This document shows positions 5,821-12,480 of a DNA stretch of 14,378 bases, piece after piece. The DNA is from Deltaproteobacteria bacterium. GTDB taxonomy: Bacteria > Myxococcota > B64-G9. The translations under genes and the position numbers were made by a program. Under the pieces are notes generated by a model. It had not been told where the DNA came from. It saw only the letters and a list, made by a program, of their open reading frames with translations, and did no database searches. The DNA is taken from contig JAUVAM010000018.1 in assembly GCA_030591745.1 (NCBI GenBank), forward strand, positions 1 to 14,378, read 5' to 3'. How positions within the stretch are numbered: the first letter of the stretch is position 1; each line of letters opens with the position of its first letter.

Positions 5821-7086
5821 TCAGTGCGTACTGCTCTTTTTATTATCCGGGTCCACCTGCTCAAGCATGTGGCCCATTTTGCTCCGCTTGGTTCTTAAGT
5901 ATTCAATGTTGGCCTCGTTGGGCTTAATCTCTATCGGCACCCGCTCCACAACCTGCAGGCCATAGCCCTCAAGACCGATGATCTTCTTTGGATTGTTGGT
6001 CATCAAGCGCATTTTTCCCACACCGAGATCGCGCAGAATCTGGGCACCGATCCCATAGTCCCGGAGGTCCGACTTGAAACCCAAGCGATGGTTGGCCTCC
6101 ACCGTGTCATAACCATCATCTTGCAGATTGTACGCTTTCAGCTTGTTGATCAGGCCGATGCCACGGCCCTCCTGGCGCAAATACAGCAAGACACCTTTTC
6201 CTGCTTTTTCGATCATCGCCAAGGCACCCGTCAACTGGTTGCCGCAGTCACAGCGCAGCGAGCCGAACACGTCCCCTGTAAGACATTCCGAATGCACCCG
6301 CACCAGCACCGGCTCGGTGGGCTTGATCTCACCCATCACCAGGGCTACATGGGTGAAGGCGTCCGAGTCGTTCTCGTAAGCGACGGCCGTGAAGGGCCCC
6401 CCATGCTGGGTGGGCACCCGTGCCTCGACCATGCGCCGCACCAAAGTCTCTTCGTGCACTCGGTACTCGATCAAGTCGGCGATCGAAATAATCGTAAGCC
6501 CATGAGTCCGGGCGAAGACTTCCAAATCGGGCATGCGGGCCATGCTGCCGTCGTCGTTCATGATCTCGCAGATGACCGCCGCCGGCTTAAGGCCAGCCAG
6601 ACGGGCCAAATCCACCGAACCTTCGGTTTGTCCGGTGCGCACCAGCACCCCGCCTGGACGAGCGCGCAAGGGGAAAACGTGCCCCGGGCGCACCAGGTCT
6701 TCGGAACTGGCGTCATCGGCCACGGCAGCCATGATGGTGGTCGCCCTGTCCTTGGCCGAAATGCCCGTGCTGACGCCCTCTCTGGCCTCGATGGACACGG
6801 TGAAGGCGGTACCGAAAGAGCTTTCGTTGGCCGCCTGGTCCACCATCATGGGCAGTCGCAGTTGGCGAATGCGCTCATCGGTCAAGGACAAGCAAATCAG
6901 ACCGCGGCCATGCGTGGCCATAAAATTCACAGCTTCAGGTGTGGTCTTTTCGGCGGCCAAGCACAGATCGCCTTCATTCTCTCGATCCGCGTCATCGACC
7001 ATGATGACCATACGGCCTTCGCGAATCTCAGTCAGGGCCAGTTCGACCCGCTTGATCGCGTCACTATGTGCTCCAGAGTTCTTCAT
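5821..7086 (-). CDS. ribBA: bifunctional DHBP synthase / GTP cyclohydrolase II
   Basis: 421 residues. The N-terminal half (about 10-205) converts ribulose-5-phosphate to 3,4-dihydroxy-2-butanone-4-phosphate: it has [11 protein letters not shown] with the metal and acid residues at 34-40, [11 protein letters not shown] at 104-114 and RPGHVFPL with catalytic His136. The C-terminal half (about 210-400) opens GTP to the first pyrimidine intermediate: zinc ligands Cys268, Cys279 and Cys281 in [29 protein letters not shown] at 304-312, and [13 protein letters not shown]. Both active sites look intact. The ATG is the first possible start after an in-frame TGA, but there is no convincing Shine-Dalgarno sequence, which is unusual in this operon. 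The 39-base gap after ribE is the largest among the operon's junctions and is too short to hold an FMN riboswitch. Confidence 0.95.
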   Translation of the reverse strand: MKNSGAHSDAIKRVELALTEIREGRMVIMVDDADRENEGDLCLAAEKTTPEAVNFMATHGRGLICLSLTDERIRQLRLPMMVDQAANESSFGTAFTVSIEAREGVSTGISAKDRATTIMAAVADDASSEDLVRPGHVFPLRARPGGVLVRTGQTEGSVDLARLAGLKPAAVICEIMNDDGSMARMPDLEVFARTHGLTIISIADLIEYRVHEETLVRRMVEARVPTQHGGPFTAVAYENDSDAFTHVALVMGEIKPTEPVLVRVHSECLTGDVFGSLRCDCGNQLTGALAMIEKAGKGVLLYLRQEGRGIGLINKLKAYNLQDDGYDTVEANHRLGFKSDLRDYGIGAQILRDLGVGKMRLMTNNPKKIIGLEGYGLQVVERVPIEIKPNEANIEYLRTKRSKMGHMLEQVDPDNKKSSTH

Positions 7087-7125
7087 CGTGGATAAGCTAG
7101 CTCATGCGGGCATCCTGGGCAAGTC

Positions 7126-7767
7126 TTATAAGAAGCCATTTTCTCTCAAAAAGGCCTCATCCACACCCTTTGCCCCCTCGGCACCCAAAACAAAATGCCG
7201 GACGTATTTCCCCAGAATATCGGCCTCCAGGTTCACCAGATCGCCCACCCTGAGCTCACCCAATCGAGTACCTTGCAGGGTCTGCGGCACCAACATCACC
7301 CGGAATCGGCTACGTTCAGGCTGGTTGATCGTCAAGCTCACCCCATTCACGGCCACCGAGCCCTTGGGAACCAGATAAGGCTGCAAAGCCGGGGGGGCCT
7401 CAATACAAAGCTCCAAACTCGGCTCGATCTGTCGCCGTTCGACGATTTTGCCTTGGCCATCCACGTGTCCGCTGACCAGGTGACCCCCAAGGCGACCACC
7501 CAAAGCCAGGGCTCTCTCCAGGTGCACCTGATCACCGAGACGCAGGCGTCCCAGGCTAGACACCTTCAAGGTCTCCGCGCTGACGTCAGCCGAAAAGGCC
7601 CCCTCGGCCAAAGTCGTGACCGTCAGGCAAACCCCATCCACGGCCACCGAATCCCCCAAGGCCACGCCCTCCTGGGGCAAGCTGTTGGCGATTTCGAGTC
7701 GCTGTCCGGAGCCGCTTTGCTTCAAACTCAAAATGCGACCCAACTCTTCTATGATGCCGGTGAACAT
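7126..7767 (-). CDS. ribE: riboflavin synthase alpha chain
   Basis: 213 residues beginning with the classical MFTGIIEELG. It dismutates two lumazine molecules into riboflavin and 5-amino-6-ribitylaminouracil, acting as a trimer. Two lumazine-binding barrels are visible as a repeat: residues 1-97 with GDSVAVDGVCLTV, SAETLKVSSLG and RALALGGRLGGHLVSGHVDG, and residues 98-190 with KGSVAVNGVSLTIN, VPQTLQGTRLGELRVGDLVN and EADILGKYV. Length is normal. The ATG follows the ribD TAG with no gap, and AAGGAGG lies about ten bases upstream inside ribD. Some naming schemes call this gene ribC. Confidence 0.95.
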   Translation of the reverse strand: MFTGIIEELGRILSLKQSGSGQRLEIANSLPQEGVALGDSVAVDGVCLTVTTLAEGAFSADVSAETLKVSSLGRLRLGDQVHLERALALGGRLGGHLVSGHVDGQGKIVERRQIEPSLELCIEAPPALQPYLVPKGSVAVNGVSLTINQPERSRFRVMLVPQTLQGTRLGELRVGDLVNLEADILGKYVRHFVLGAEGAKGVDEAFLRENGFL

Positions 7768-8874
7768 CTACGCATCCCCTCCTTCCGGCCAACCAACCTC
7801 ACCTTGCAACAACAGGTCAGGCCCCAGCCTGCGAGACCGCATGGCTTTCAAACGGGGCGCCAAGGCCACCTTTTCAGGGCCATGCCAGGTCCCGACGGGC
7901 ACTCCGTCCGATCCCAGCAAGCAAGGCGCCAGCACCAAGTCCAGCCAATCCACCAGGCGCGCCTCAATCAAAGACCCGATGACGCCGGCGCCGCCCTCAA
8001 CCAGCAACTGATATACACCCCGGCCGAATAAATCGCGAAGCACCGCCAGCCAATCGGGCCGCCCGTCCTGGGCTTCCACGTGCACCAACTCCGCACCCGC
8101 GGCCCGTAACCCCGCGACACGCGCCCTGGGCGCATCCTGGCAATGGTAAATCCAAACGGGGGCCTTGCGATCCAGTTTAAGCAAATGAGCATCGGGCGGC
8201 GTACGCAGGCGGGAGTCCAAGACCACCACGGCGGGATTTTTTCCGCGCAGATGGCGCACGTCGAGCGCCGGGTCATCTTGCAACACGGTCCCCACGCCCA
8301 CACAAACAGCCTGGGATACCGAGCGCAGGCGGTGGGCGAAGACCCGTGCTTCCTTGCCGCTGATCCAACGTGCGTCCCGGCTGGCCGGTGCCATGCGTCC
8401 ATCCAAACTGCAAGCGACTTTGACCCGGACAAAAGGTCGAGCGTCGACGATGAAGCGGTTATAGACCCGATTCAAATCCATGCATTCGGCCTCGAGCAAT
8501 CCGGCATGAACCTCGATGTCGGCCGCCCGCAGCACCTCGATGCCCGCACCGCATTCCCGCGGGTTGGGATCACAGGCACCGACAAAAACCCGCGCCACCC
8601 CGGCCGCCTGGATGCGATCCGTACAGGGCGGCGTACGCCCATGACAATGACAGGGTTCCAGGGTGACGTAGAGGTCGGCCCCGGCGGCCTTGTCGCCGGC
8701 GGCGTCCAGGGCCAAGACTTCGGCATGCGCCCTGCCGGCCTTGCGGTGATAGCCCTCGCCCACCACCACGCCGTCACGCACAAGCACGGCACCCACCATG
8801 GGGTTGGGCCAAGTCCTGCCCTGGGCCCGACGGGCCAAACGCAAGGCCCGGCGCATATACAACTCAGCGCTCAC
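7768..8874 (-). CDS. ribD: bifunctional riboflavin deaminase / reductase RibD
   Basis: 368 residues, GTG start overlapping the nrdR stop (GTGA) with GGAGG close upstream; the first residues [18 protein letters not shown] align with the family start. The N-terminal deaminase (about 1-145) has [13 protein letters not shown], zinc ligands His50 (HAEVLAL), Cys75 and Cys84 in [18 protein letters not shown], and Glu52 as proton shuttle. Most family members read PCSHHG here; the extra Cys77 is a small oddity. The C-terminal reductase (about 147-360) has [34 protein letters not shown] and LLVEGGAG, the NADPH and substrate motifs. It carries out the second and third pyrimidine steps after RibA in riboflavin synthesis. 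The nrdR-ribD pairing is widespread in bacteria. Confidence 0.95.
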   Translation of the reverse strand: MSAELYMRRALRLARRAQGRTWPNPMVGAVLVRDGVVVGEGYHRKAGRAHAEVLALDAAGDKAAGADLYVTLEPCHCHGRTPPCTDRIQAAGVARVFVGACDPNPRECGAGIEVLRAADIEVHAGLLEAECMDLNRVYNRFIVDARPFVRVKVACSLDGRMAPASRDARWISGKEARVFAHRLRSVSQAVCVGVGTVLQDDPALDVRHLRGKNPAVVVLDSRLRTPPDAHLLKLDRKAPVWIYHCQDAPRARVAGLRAAGAELVHVEAQDGRPDWLAVLRDLFGRGVYQLLVEGGAGVIGSLIEARLVDWLDLVLAPCLLGSDGVPVGTWHGPEKVALAPRLKAMRSRRLGPDLLLQGEVGWPEGGDA

Positions 8875-9353
8875 TTGCCTCCCCGTTTTCGCCCGCCGGA
8901 CGAATCCCCCACCAGATCCTTCAGCTCGCTCATGAATTCCTTGAGATCCTTAAACGAACGATACACGCTGGCAAAGCGCACGTAGGCCACTTCGTCAAGG
9001 CCTTTCAAAAAATCCATCACCTCTTCGCCAAGCACCTCGCTGTTGATCTCCCGCTCGCCGCCTTCCAATATCTTGCGCTCGATCTTTTCGACGAAGTCCT
9101 CGATGTCGTTTACGCTCACCGGTCGTTTTTGACAGGCCCGAGAAATCCCGGAAGACAGCTTCTCGCGATCGAACTCTTCCCGTCGGCCATCTTTTTTGAT
9201 CACCATGGGGATGCTGGCTTCAACCCGCTCGTAGGTGGTGAATCGCCGGCTGCAATCCAGACATTCTCTGCGACGACGGATCGCGTGGCCGTCCTTGGAC
9301 AAGCGGCTATCGATAACCCGGTTTTGCAGCTCATTGCAGAAAGGACACTTCAT
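8871..9353 (-). CDS. nrdR: transcriptional repressor NrdR
   Basis: 160 residues. It starts with the signature MKCPFC and the zinc ribbon is complete: Cys3, Cys6, Cys31, Cys34, with [13 protein letters not shown] and [10 protein letters not shown] between and after. An ATP-cone domain fills about 48-140 ([20 protein letters not shown], then [15 protein letters not shown]). NrdR senses ATP/dATP and represses ribonucleotide reductase genes through NrdR boxes; no nrd gene lies in this window, so its targets are elsewhere. The ATG overlaps the previous stop (ATGA), with GGAGAG seven bases upstream inside the deaminase gene. A basic Gly/Lys/Arg tail ([10 protein letters not shown]) extends slightly beyond the conserved core. 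Confidence 0.96.
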   Translation of the reverse strand: MKCPFCNELQNRVIDSRLSKDGHAIRRRRECLDCSRRFTTYERVEASIPMVIKKDGRREEFDREKLSSGISRACQKRPVSVNDIEDFVEKIERKILEGGEREINSEVLGEEVMDFLKGLDEVAYVRFASVYRSFKDLKEFMSELKDLVGDSSGGRKRGGK

Positions 9354-9859
9354 TCGCGATCTCTCCGCAAATCATCACCGGGCGCCCCCTCGGGGATGGA
9401 TGAATTTTCAGCCGGGGCCAACTTGATAAGCTCAAGCCCCGCATCGTCGGCCATATCCTGGGCCAGGGGGTCATCGTAGTCGCCCAGAAAATACACTTTG
9501 CGGATGCCGGCGTTGATGATCATCTTGACGCAAATGATACAGGGTCGGAAGGTGCAATACATCTCGGAGCCTTGAATCTGCACCCCGTGGTATGCCGCCT
9601 GGATGATTGCGTTCTGCTCAGCGTGCAAGCCCCGGCACAACTCGTGACGCTGCCCGCTGGGCACCTTCAACTCGTGCCGGATGCAACCGGTTTCGCTGCA
9701 GTGCCGAACACCCTTGGGCGCTCCGTTGTAACCGGTGGCCAAGACCATCTTATCCAAGACGATCACGGCACCTACCCTTCGCCGCAAGCAAGTGGAGCGG
9801 CGTTCGGCCAGGCGGGCGAAATCCATAAAATAGGTATTCCAGTCCGGGCGCTGCATCAT
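9350..9859 (-). CDS. dCMP deaminase (ComEB-like cytidine/deoxycytidylate deaminase)
   Basis: 169 residues. Family features: [20 protein letters not shown] at the N terminus, [18 protein letters not shown], then HAEQNAI with zinc ligand His79 and catalytic Glu81, and [15 protein letters not shown] with zinc ligands Cys107 and Cys110. Extra cysteines 54, 59 and 75 between the strands resemble the second zinc site known in some dCMP deaminases. It would convert dCMP to dUMP, feeding dTMP synthesis. A C-terminal tail of about 20 residues ([15 protein letters not shown]) is beyond the domain. The gene overlaps both neighbours by four bases (ATGA). Two adjacent ATGs are available at the start. Placing it directly before nrdR puts a dNTP-pool enzyme beside the dNTP regulator. 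Confidence 0.93.
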   Translation of the reverse strand: MMQRPDWNTYFMDFARLAERRSTCLRRRVGAVIVLDKMVLATGYNGAPKGVRHCSETGCIRHELKVPSGQRHELCRGLHAEQNAIIQAAYHGVQIQGSEMYCTFRPCIICVKMIINAGIRKVYFLGDYDDPLAQDMADDAGLELIKLAPAENSSIPEGAPGDDLRRDRE

Positions 9860-10314
9860 TCGGTCCCCGCCTCATCCAGACGCGCGATGCGTCGGGCATG
9901 ACGACCGTCCTCGAAATCCTGGGTCAAAAAGGCCTCAACGATACCCTGAGCCAAGCCGCCACCCACCACGCGTCCGCCCATGCAAAGCACGTTGGCGTCA
10001 TTGTGGGCTCGGGCCATGCGAGCCGTGTAGCCGGAGGTGCACAAAGCCGCCCGGATGCCGAGGTGTCGGTTGGCGGCCATCGACATGCCCAAGCCTGTGC
10101 CGCAGATCAAGATACCCCGGTCAAATTCTCCCTTCGAGATGCCCTGCGTAAGCTTGTTTGCAAAATCCGGGTAATCCACCGAATCCAAACCATGGCAGCC
10201 AAGATCCAGCACATCCAGGCCTCGCTCTTTTAGCCAAGGGATCAGCTCTTGCTTGAGCGCAAAGCCCCCATGATCGGATGCGATGCCCAATTTCCGCCCA
10301 GCTGCTTGCTTCAT
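9856..10314 (-). CDS. rpiB: ribose-5-phosphate isomerase B
   Basis: 152 residues, ATG preceded by GGGGAGG five bases upstream. It interconverts ribose-5-phosphate and ribulose-5-phosphate. Family motifs are all present: [15 protein letters not shown] with the active-site Asp-His, DSVDYPDFA at 44-52, [20 protein letters not shown] with catalytic Cys71, GIRAALC, and [17 protein letters not shown] with His104. Length is normal, with a short basic C-terminal extension ([17 protein letters not shown]), typical of the family. Its product ribulose-5-phosphate is a direct substrate of RibB, encoded further along the same operon. The gene is 24 bases after acpP, beyond a GNRA-type hairpin. Confidence 0.95.
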   Translation of the reverse strand: MKQAAGRKLGIASDHGGFALKQELIPWLKERGLDVLDLGCHGLDSVDYPDFANKLTQGISKGEFDRGILICGTGLGMSMAANRHLGIRAALCTSGYTARMARAHNDANVLCMGGRVVGGGLAQGIVEAFLTQDFEDGRHARRIARLDEAGTE

Positions 10315-10330
10315 GGGAACCTCCCCGCCG

Positions 10331-10346
10331 AGGCCTTTTCAGGCCT
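10331..10346 (-). other. GAAA-tetraloop hairpin at the acpP-rpiB junction
   Basis: On the transcribed (minus) sense the RNA reads AGGCCT-GAAA-AGGCCT: a 6-bp stem closed by a GNRA tetraloop. It spans the acpP stop codon (10339-10341) and ends about 10 bases before the rpiB ribosome binding site. The bases after it are GC-rich (CGGCGGGG), not a U tract, so it is not an intrinsic terminator. It may protect or process the 3' end of the abundant acpP message. Confidence 0.5.
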
Positions 10347-10590
10347 GAATGCCACGGTCTTTCAACAAAGAAATAATGTCGGCCACGGTCTGAATGCGGC
10401 CTTCCAGCTCATCCTCGGGCAGGTCATCCAAATCCAGCCCGAAAGCGTCCTCAATGTCCATCAGCACGGTATAACGGTCCAGACTGGTGGCTCCAAGATC
10501 GTCTTTCAAGCTGGCATCCAGACGCAAATCCTCGACCGCAACGCCCACCACATTGGCCACGATGGCCATTACTTTCTCTTGTGTGCTCAT
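10339..10590 (-). CDS. acpP: acyl carrier protein
   Basis: 83 residues, ATG overlapping the fabD stop (ATGA) with AGGAGG five bases upstream; the frame's long upstream extension through fabD is rejected. It carries growing acyl chains on 4'-phosphopantetheine. The four-helix acidic profile is clear: STQEKVMAIVANVVGVAVED, then DASLKDDLGATSLDRYTVL, MDIEDAFGLDLDDLPEDELE, and TVADIISLLKDRG. The phosphopantetheine site should be Ser36. The invariant-looking Asp before it (DSL in E. coli and most relatives) is Thr here (TSL), and the helix II face that docks partner enzymes reads DRYTVLMDIEDAFG rather than DTVELVMALEEEFG-like. It could be the main fatty-acid ACP with a variant site or a specialised one; the fabD neighbour favours the former. 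Confidence 0.92.
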   Translation of the reverse strand: MSTQEKVMAIVANVVGVAVEDLRLDASLKDDLGATSLDRYTVLMDIEDAFGLDLDDLPEDELEGRIQTVADIISLLKDRGIQA

Positions 10591-11558
10591 GCTGCCTCCT
10601 CGACCAAAAATGCTTCCAGGCGCTCCAGCCCCAGGGGATCCGCCAACTCCAAACAACGGGCCGAGCGCTCGATGCGCCGCAGCAAACCGGCCAGGACCTT
10701 GCCTGGGCCCAACTCCACAAAGTGCCGAACGCCCTGGTCCAGCACCCAGGACACACAATCCGTCCAAAGCACGGGTTGCACGACCTGGGCTTCCAGTGCT
10801 TTTCGCATAGCGGCCTGGTCCCCGTGGGGTCGTCCCGTCACGTTGGAAAGAACCGGGCATCGGGGAGTCTGCAAATCGACCACGGCCAGGGCATGGGCCA
10901 ATTGCTTCGCCGCGGGGCCCATCAAACCGCAATGGAAAGGGGAAGAAACCTTCAAGGGAATAACACCCCGGGCACCCGCCTCTTTGAAGCTCGGCCGGGC
11001 GCGTTTCAATGCCGACATTTGGCCGGAGACCACCACCTGGCCTGGCGCGTTCAAGTTGGCCACGCACAGAATCTCGCCCTGTGCATCCGTGGCGCAAACC
11101 TGCTCAACTTGTTCGGCGTCCAGGCCGATAACGGCCGCCATGCCGCCATGCCCCACGGGCACCGCCTCCGCCATGGCCTTACCGCGCAACTCGACAAGCT
11201 TCAAGGCCTGCTCGAAGGACAAGGCCCCGGCCGCAACCAAAGCGGAGAACTCCCCCAGGGAGTGGCCCAATGTTGCCGCGGGCAGCCAGTCCGGTCCCAT
11301 GCGATCGAGCAAAGCTCGATAGGCGGCAACGCTCATGGTCAACAGGGTGGGTTGCAGGTGTTCGGTCGCCGTGAGACGCTCCATGGGGCCTTCGTCACAC
11401 AGAGACAAGACAGACCAGCCCAAGACGGACTCGGCTTCGGCAAAGGTTTGCGCGGCAGATGCGCTCACTTCGCTCAAAGCGACGCCCATCCCGATCTGCT
11501 GGGAGCCCTGCCCTGGAAACAAAAGAGCAAGAGGCAAAGTGCTCGCGGATGGGGTCAT
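10587..11558 (-). CDS. fabD: malonyl-CoA:ACP transacylase
   Basis: 323 residues from ATG 11558. The open frame extends to 11702 but that part lies inside rpmF, and the family start (a few residues before LALLFPGQGSQ) fits this ATG. The ribosome binding site is weak. It transfers malonyl from CoA to ACP, supplying the elongation substrate. Visible motifs: FPGQGSQQIGMG at 14-25, GHSLGEFSALVAAGAL with nucleophile Ser100, Arg125 in ELRGKAM, NLNAPGQVVVSG, VSSPFHCGLM with catalytic His209, LSNVTG, and HFVELGPGKVL. The gene follows rpmF by 20 bases and overlaps acpP, its substrate carrier. The plsX, fabH, fabG and fabF genes that usually surround fabD are not here. Confidence 0.95.
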   Translation of the reverse strand: MTPSASTLPLALLFPGQGSQQIGMGVALSEVSASAAQTFAEAESVLGWSVLSLCDEGPMERLTATEHLQPTLLTMSVAAYRALLDRMGPDWLPAATLGHSLGEFSALVAAGALSFEQALKLVELRGKAMAEAVPVGHGGMAAVIGLDAEQVEQVCATDAQGEILCVANLNAPGQVVVSGQMSALKRARPSFKEAGARGVIPLKVSSPFHCGLMGPAAKQLAHALAVVDLQTPRCPVLSNVTGRPHGDQAAMRKALEAQVVQPVLWTDCVSWVLDQGVRHFVELGPGKVLAGLLRRIERSARCLELADPLGLERLEAFLVEEAA

Positions 11559-11578
11559 TCGAGACGATCGCCCAAGGA

Positions 11579-11758
11579 TCAGCTCGAGACTTCCACCACT
11601 TCCCGACCCTTGTAAAATCCGCAACTGGGACAAACCTTGTGCGGCAACATCGGCTCGGTGCATTGCGGGCAATCGACCGGATTGGAAGGGGTTAGCTTCC
11701 AATTGGCGCGGCGGGAGTCTCTTTTGGCTTTCGATTTCTTTTTCTTCGGTACGGCCAT
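11579..11758 (-). CDS. rpmF: 50S ribosomal protein L32
   Basis: 59 residues, found by reading the minus strand: [20 protein letters not shown], then a zinc ribbon with CPQC (about 34-37) and CPSC (about 47-50), then [10 protein letters not shown]. This is the cysteine-containing (C+) form of L32, which binds zinc; some bacteria use a C- paralogue under zinc limitation, but only this copy is seen here. AGGAGAG lies seven bases before the ATG. It is 34 bases after yceD, the pairing found in most bacteria, and 20 bases before fabD. Confidence 0.96.
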   Translation of the reverse strand: MAVPKKKKSKAKRDSRRANWKLTPSNPVDCPQCTEPMLPHKVCPSCGFYKGREVVEVSS

Positions 11759-11792
11759 GGCTCTACTCTCCTAAACAAGTCCCGGGGCGACA

Positions 11793-12338
11793 TCACACCT
11801 TGAGGTCTTTCAAGGCCGCAAAGCGCGGGTCCACCACACGGGTTTCACATGTACATGTTTCAAGGTTTAAGTTGCATCCACAGCTCGGGCATAGGCCCTG
11901 GCAGTCTTTGGCGCAACGGGGAAACATCGGTAGGCTCAAAAGGATTTGCTCGCGCAAAAGATCGCCCAAGTCGATGCTATTGCCGGAATAATAAACGCGA
12001 CGCACGTCCTCCTCGCTCAGTCCCATTTCTTCAGGCGGTTCGCCTACCTGGGCCGGAGCGGGCTGTAAGGTCATGCGAAAGTATACGGGCAAATCCAAGT
12101 CAAAGTCTTGCAGGCAGGAGGAACATCCCGCGATCAGGGGCAGATTGCCTTCAGCCTCCACCACCACGTCCAGGCCCGCCCGAAACATGACGGTCCGCAT
12201 CTTGACCGAAGCACGAGCCGAAAAGCGTGTCGGCATGTTCCCGGAAAACATCTCTTGCAAGTCTTCGCGGGAAAATTCGCGCTCGGACTCCAAGCTTGAT
12301 TCCGGGATTTCGTTCAGCCTGACAAGCATCTTTCTCAC
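11793..12338 (-). CDS. yceD: YceD/DUF177 family protein (23S rRNA accumulation)
   Basis: 181 residues from a GTG with AGGTGG about eight bases upstream; an internal ATG at 12329 is possible. The N-terminal half starts LVRLNEIPESSLESE and has a Cys72-x2-Cys75 pair (CSSC). The family signature follows: SIDLGDLLREQILLSLP at 121-137, CAKDCQGLCPSCGCNLN at 142-158, CTCE, and DPRFAALKDLK at the C terminus. The cysteines probably bind zinc. YceD is needed for normal 23S rRNA levels in E. coli and chloroplasts; its biochemical action is not settled. As the first gene after the promoter it heads the operon, directly before rpmF. Confidence 0.93.
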   Translation of the reverse strand: MRKMLVRLNEIPESSLESEREFSREDLQEMFSGNMPTRFSARASVKMRTVMFRAGLDVVVEAEGNLPLIAGCSSCLQDFDLDLPVYFRMTLQPAPAQVGEPPEEMGLSEEDVRRVYYSGNSIDLGDLLREQILLSLPMFPRCAKDCQGLCPSCGCNLNLETCTCETRVVDPRFAALKDLKV

Positions 12339-12376
12339 TGTTCAATCCACCTGATCGATCCATCTGATCGATTCAT
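12338..12376. repeat. three 13-base imperfect tandem repeats over the yceD start
   Basis: On the plus strand the units are CTGTTCAATCCAC (12338-12350), CTGATCGATCCAT (12351-12363) and CTGATCGATTCAT (12364-12376). Units two and three differ at one base and unit one at three. The first unit includes the first base of the yceD start codon and its ribosome binding site; the other two lie in the leader, each with a self-complementary ATCGAT core. They could be protein-binding sites or a slippage-prone leader. Confidence 0.6.
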
Positions 12377-12430
12377 CTGGGGCCTGCCACCTGCACCCAC
12401 ACGGGGCAGATCGGGCCGCAAAGCCGGGTA

Positions 12431-12458
12431 AGTATAGACGGAAGCGCACTTAAGTCAA
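12431..12458 (-). promoter_or_regulatory. sigma70-type promoter of the yceD-rpmF-fabD-rib operon
   Basis: On the minus strand TTGACT (12458-12453) and TATACT (12436-12431) are separated by 16 bases, five of six matches to each consensus hexamer. Transcription would start near 12424, giving a leader of about 85 bases before yceD, which includes the 13-base tandem repeats. The promoter lies within the 142-base gap after the cysteine-rich gene, so the operon need not depend on read-through from it. No terminator for that gene is visible in the gap. Confidence 0.75.
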
Positions 12459-12480
12459 CCGGAAAGGCGGTATTTCACCC

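Noticed and set aside
6088..7095. 335-codon open frame on the plus strand
   Set aside because: It is antisense to ribBA, whose both active sites are intact, and shows no recognisable motif.
10591..11097. Long N-terminal extension of the acpP frame
   Set aside because: It runs through fabD out of frame; ACP length and the AGGAGG site place the start at 10590.
11559..11702. N-terminal extension of fabD
   Set aside because: It lies within rpmF, and family proteins start just before FPGQGSQ.
12377..12480. Intrinsic terminator for the cysteine-rich gene
   Set aside because: Only a 4-bp ACCG/CGGT stem without a T tract is found; the gap is better explained by the operon promoter.
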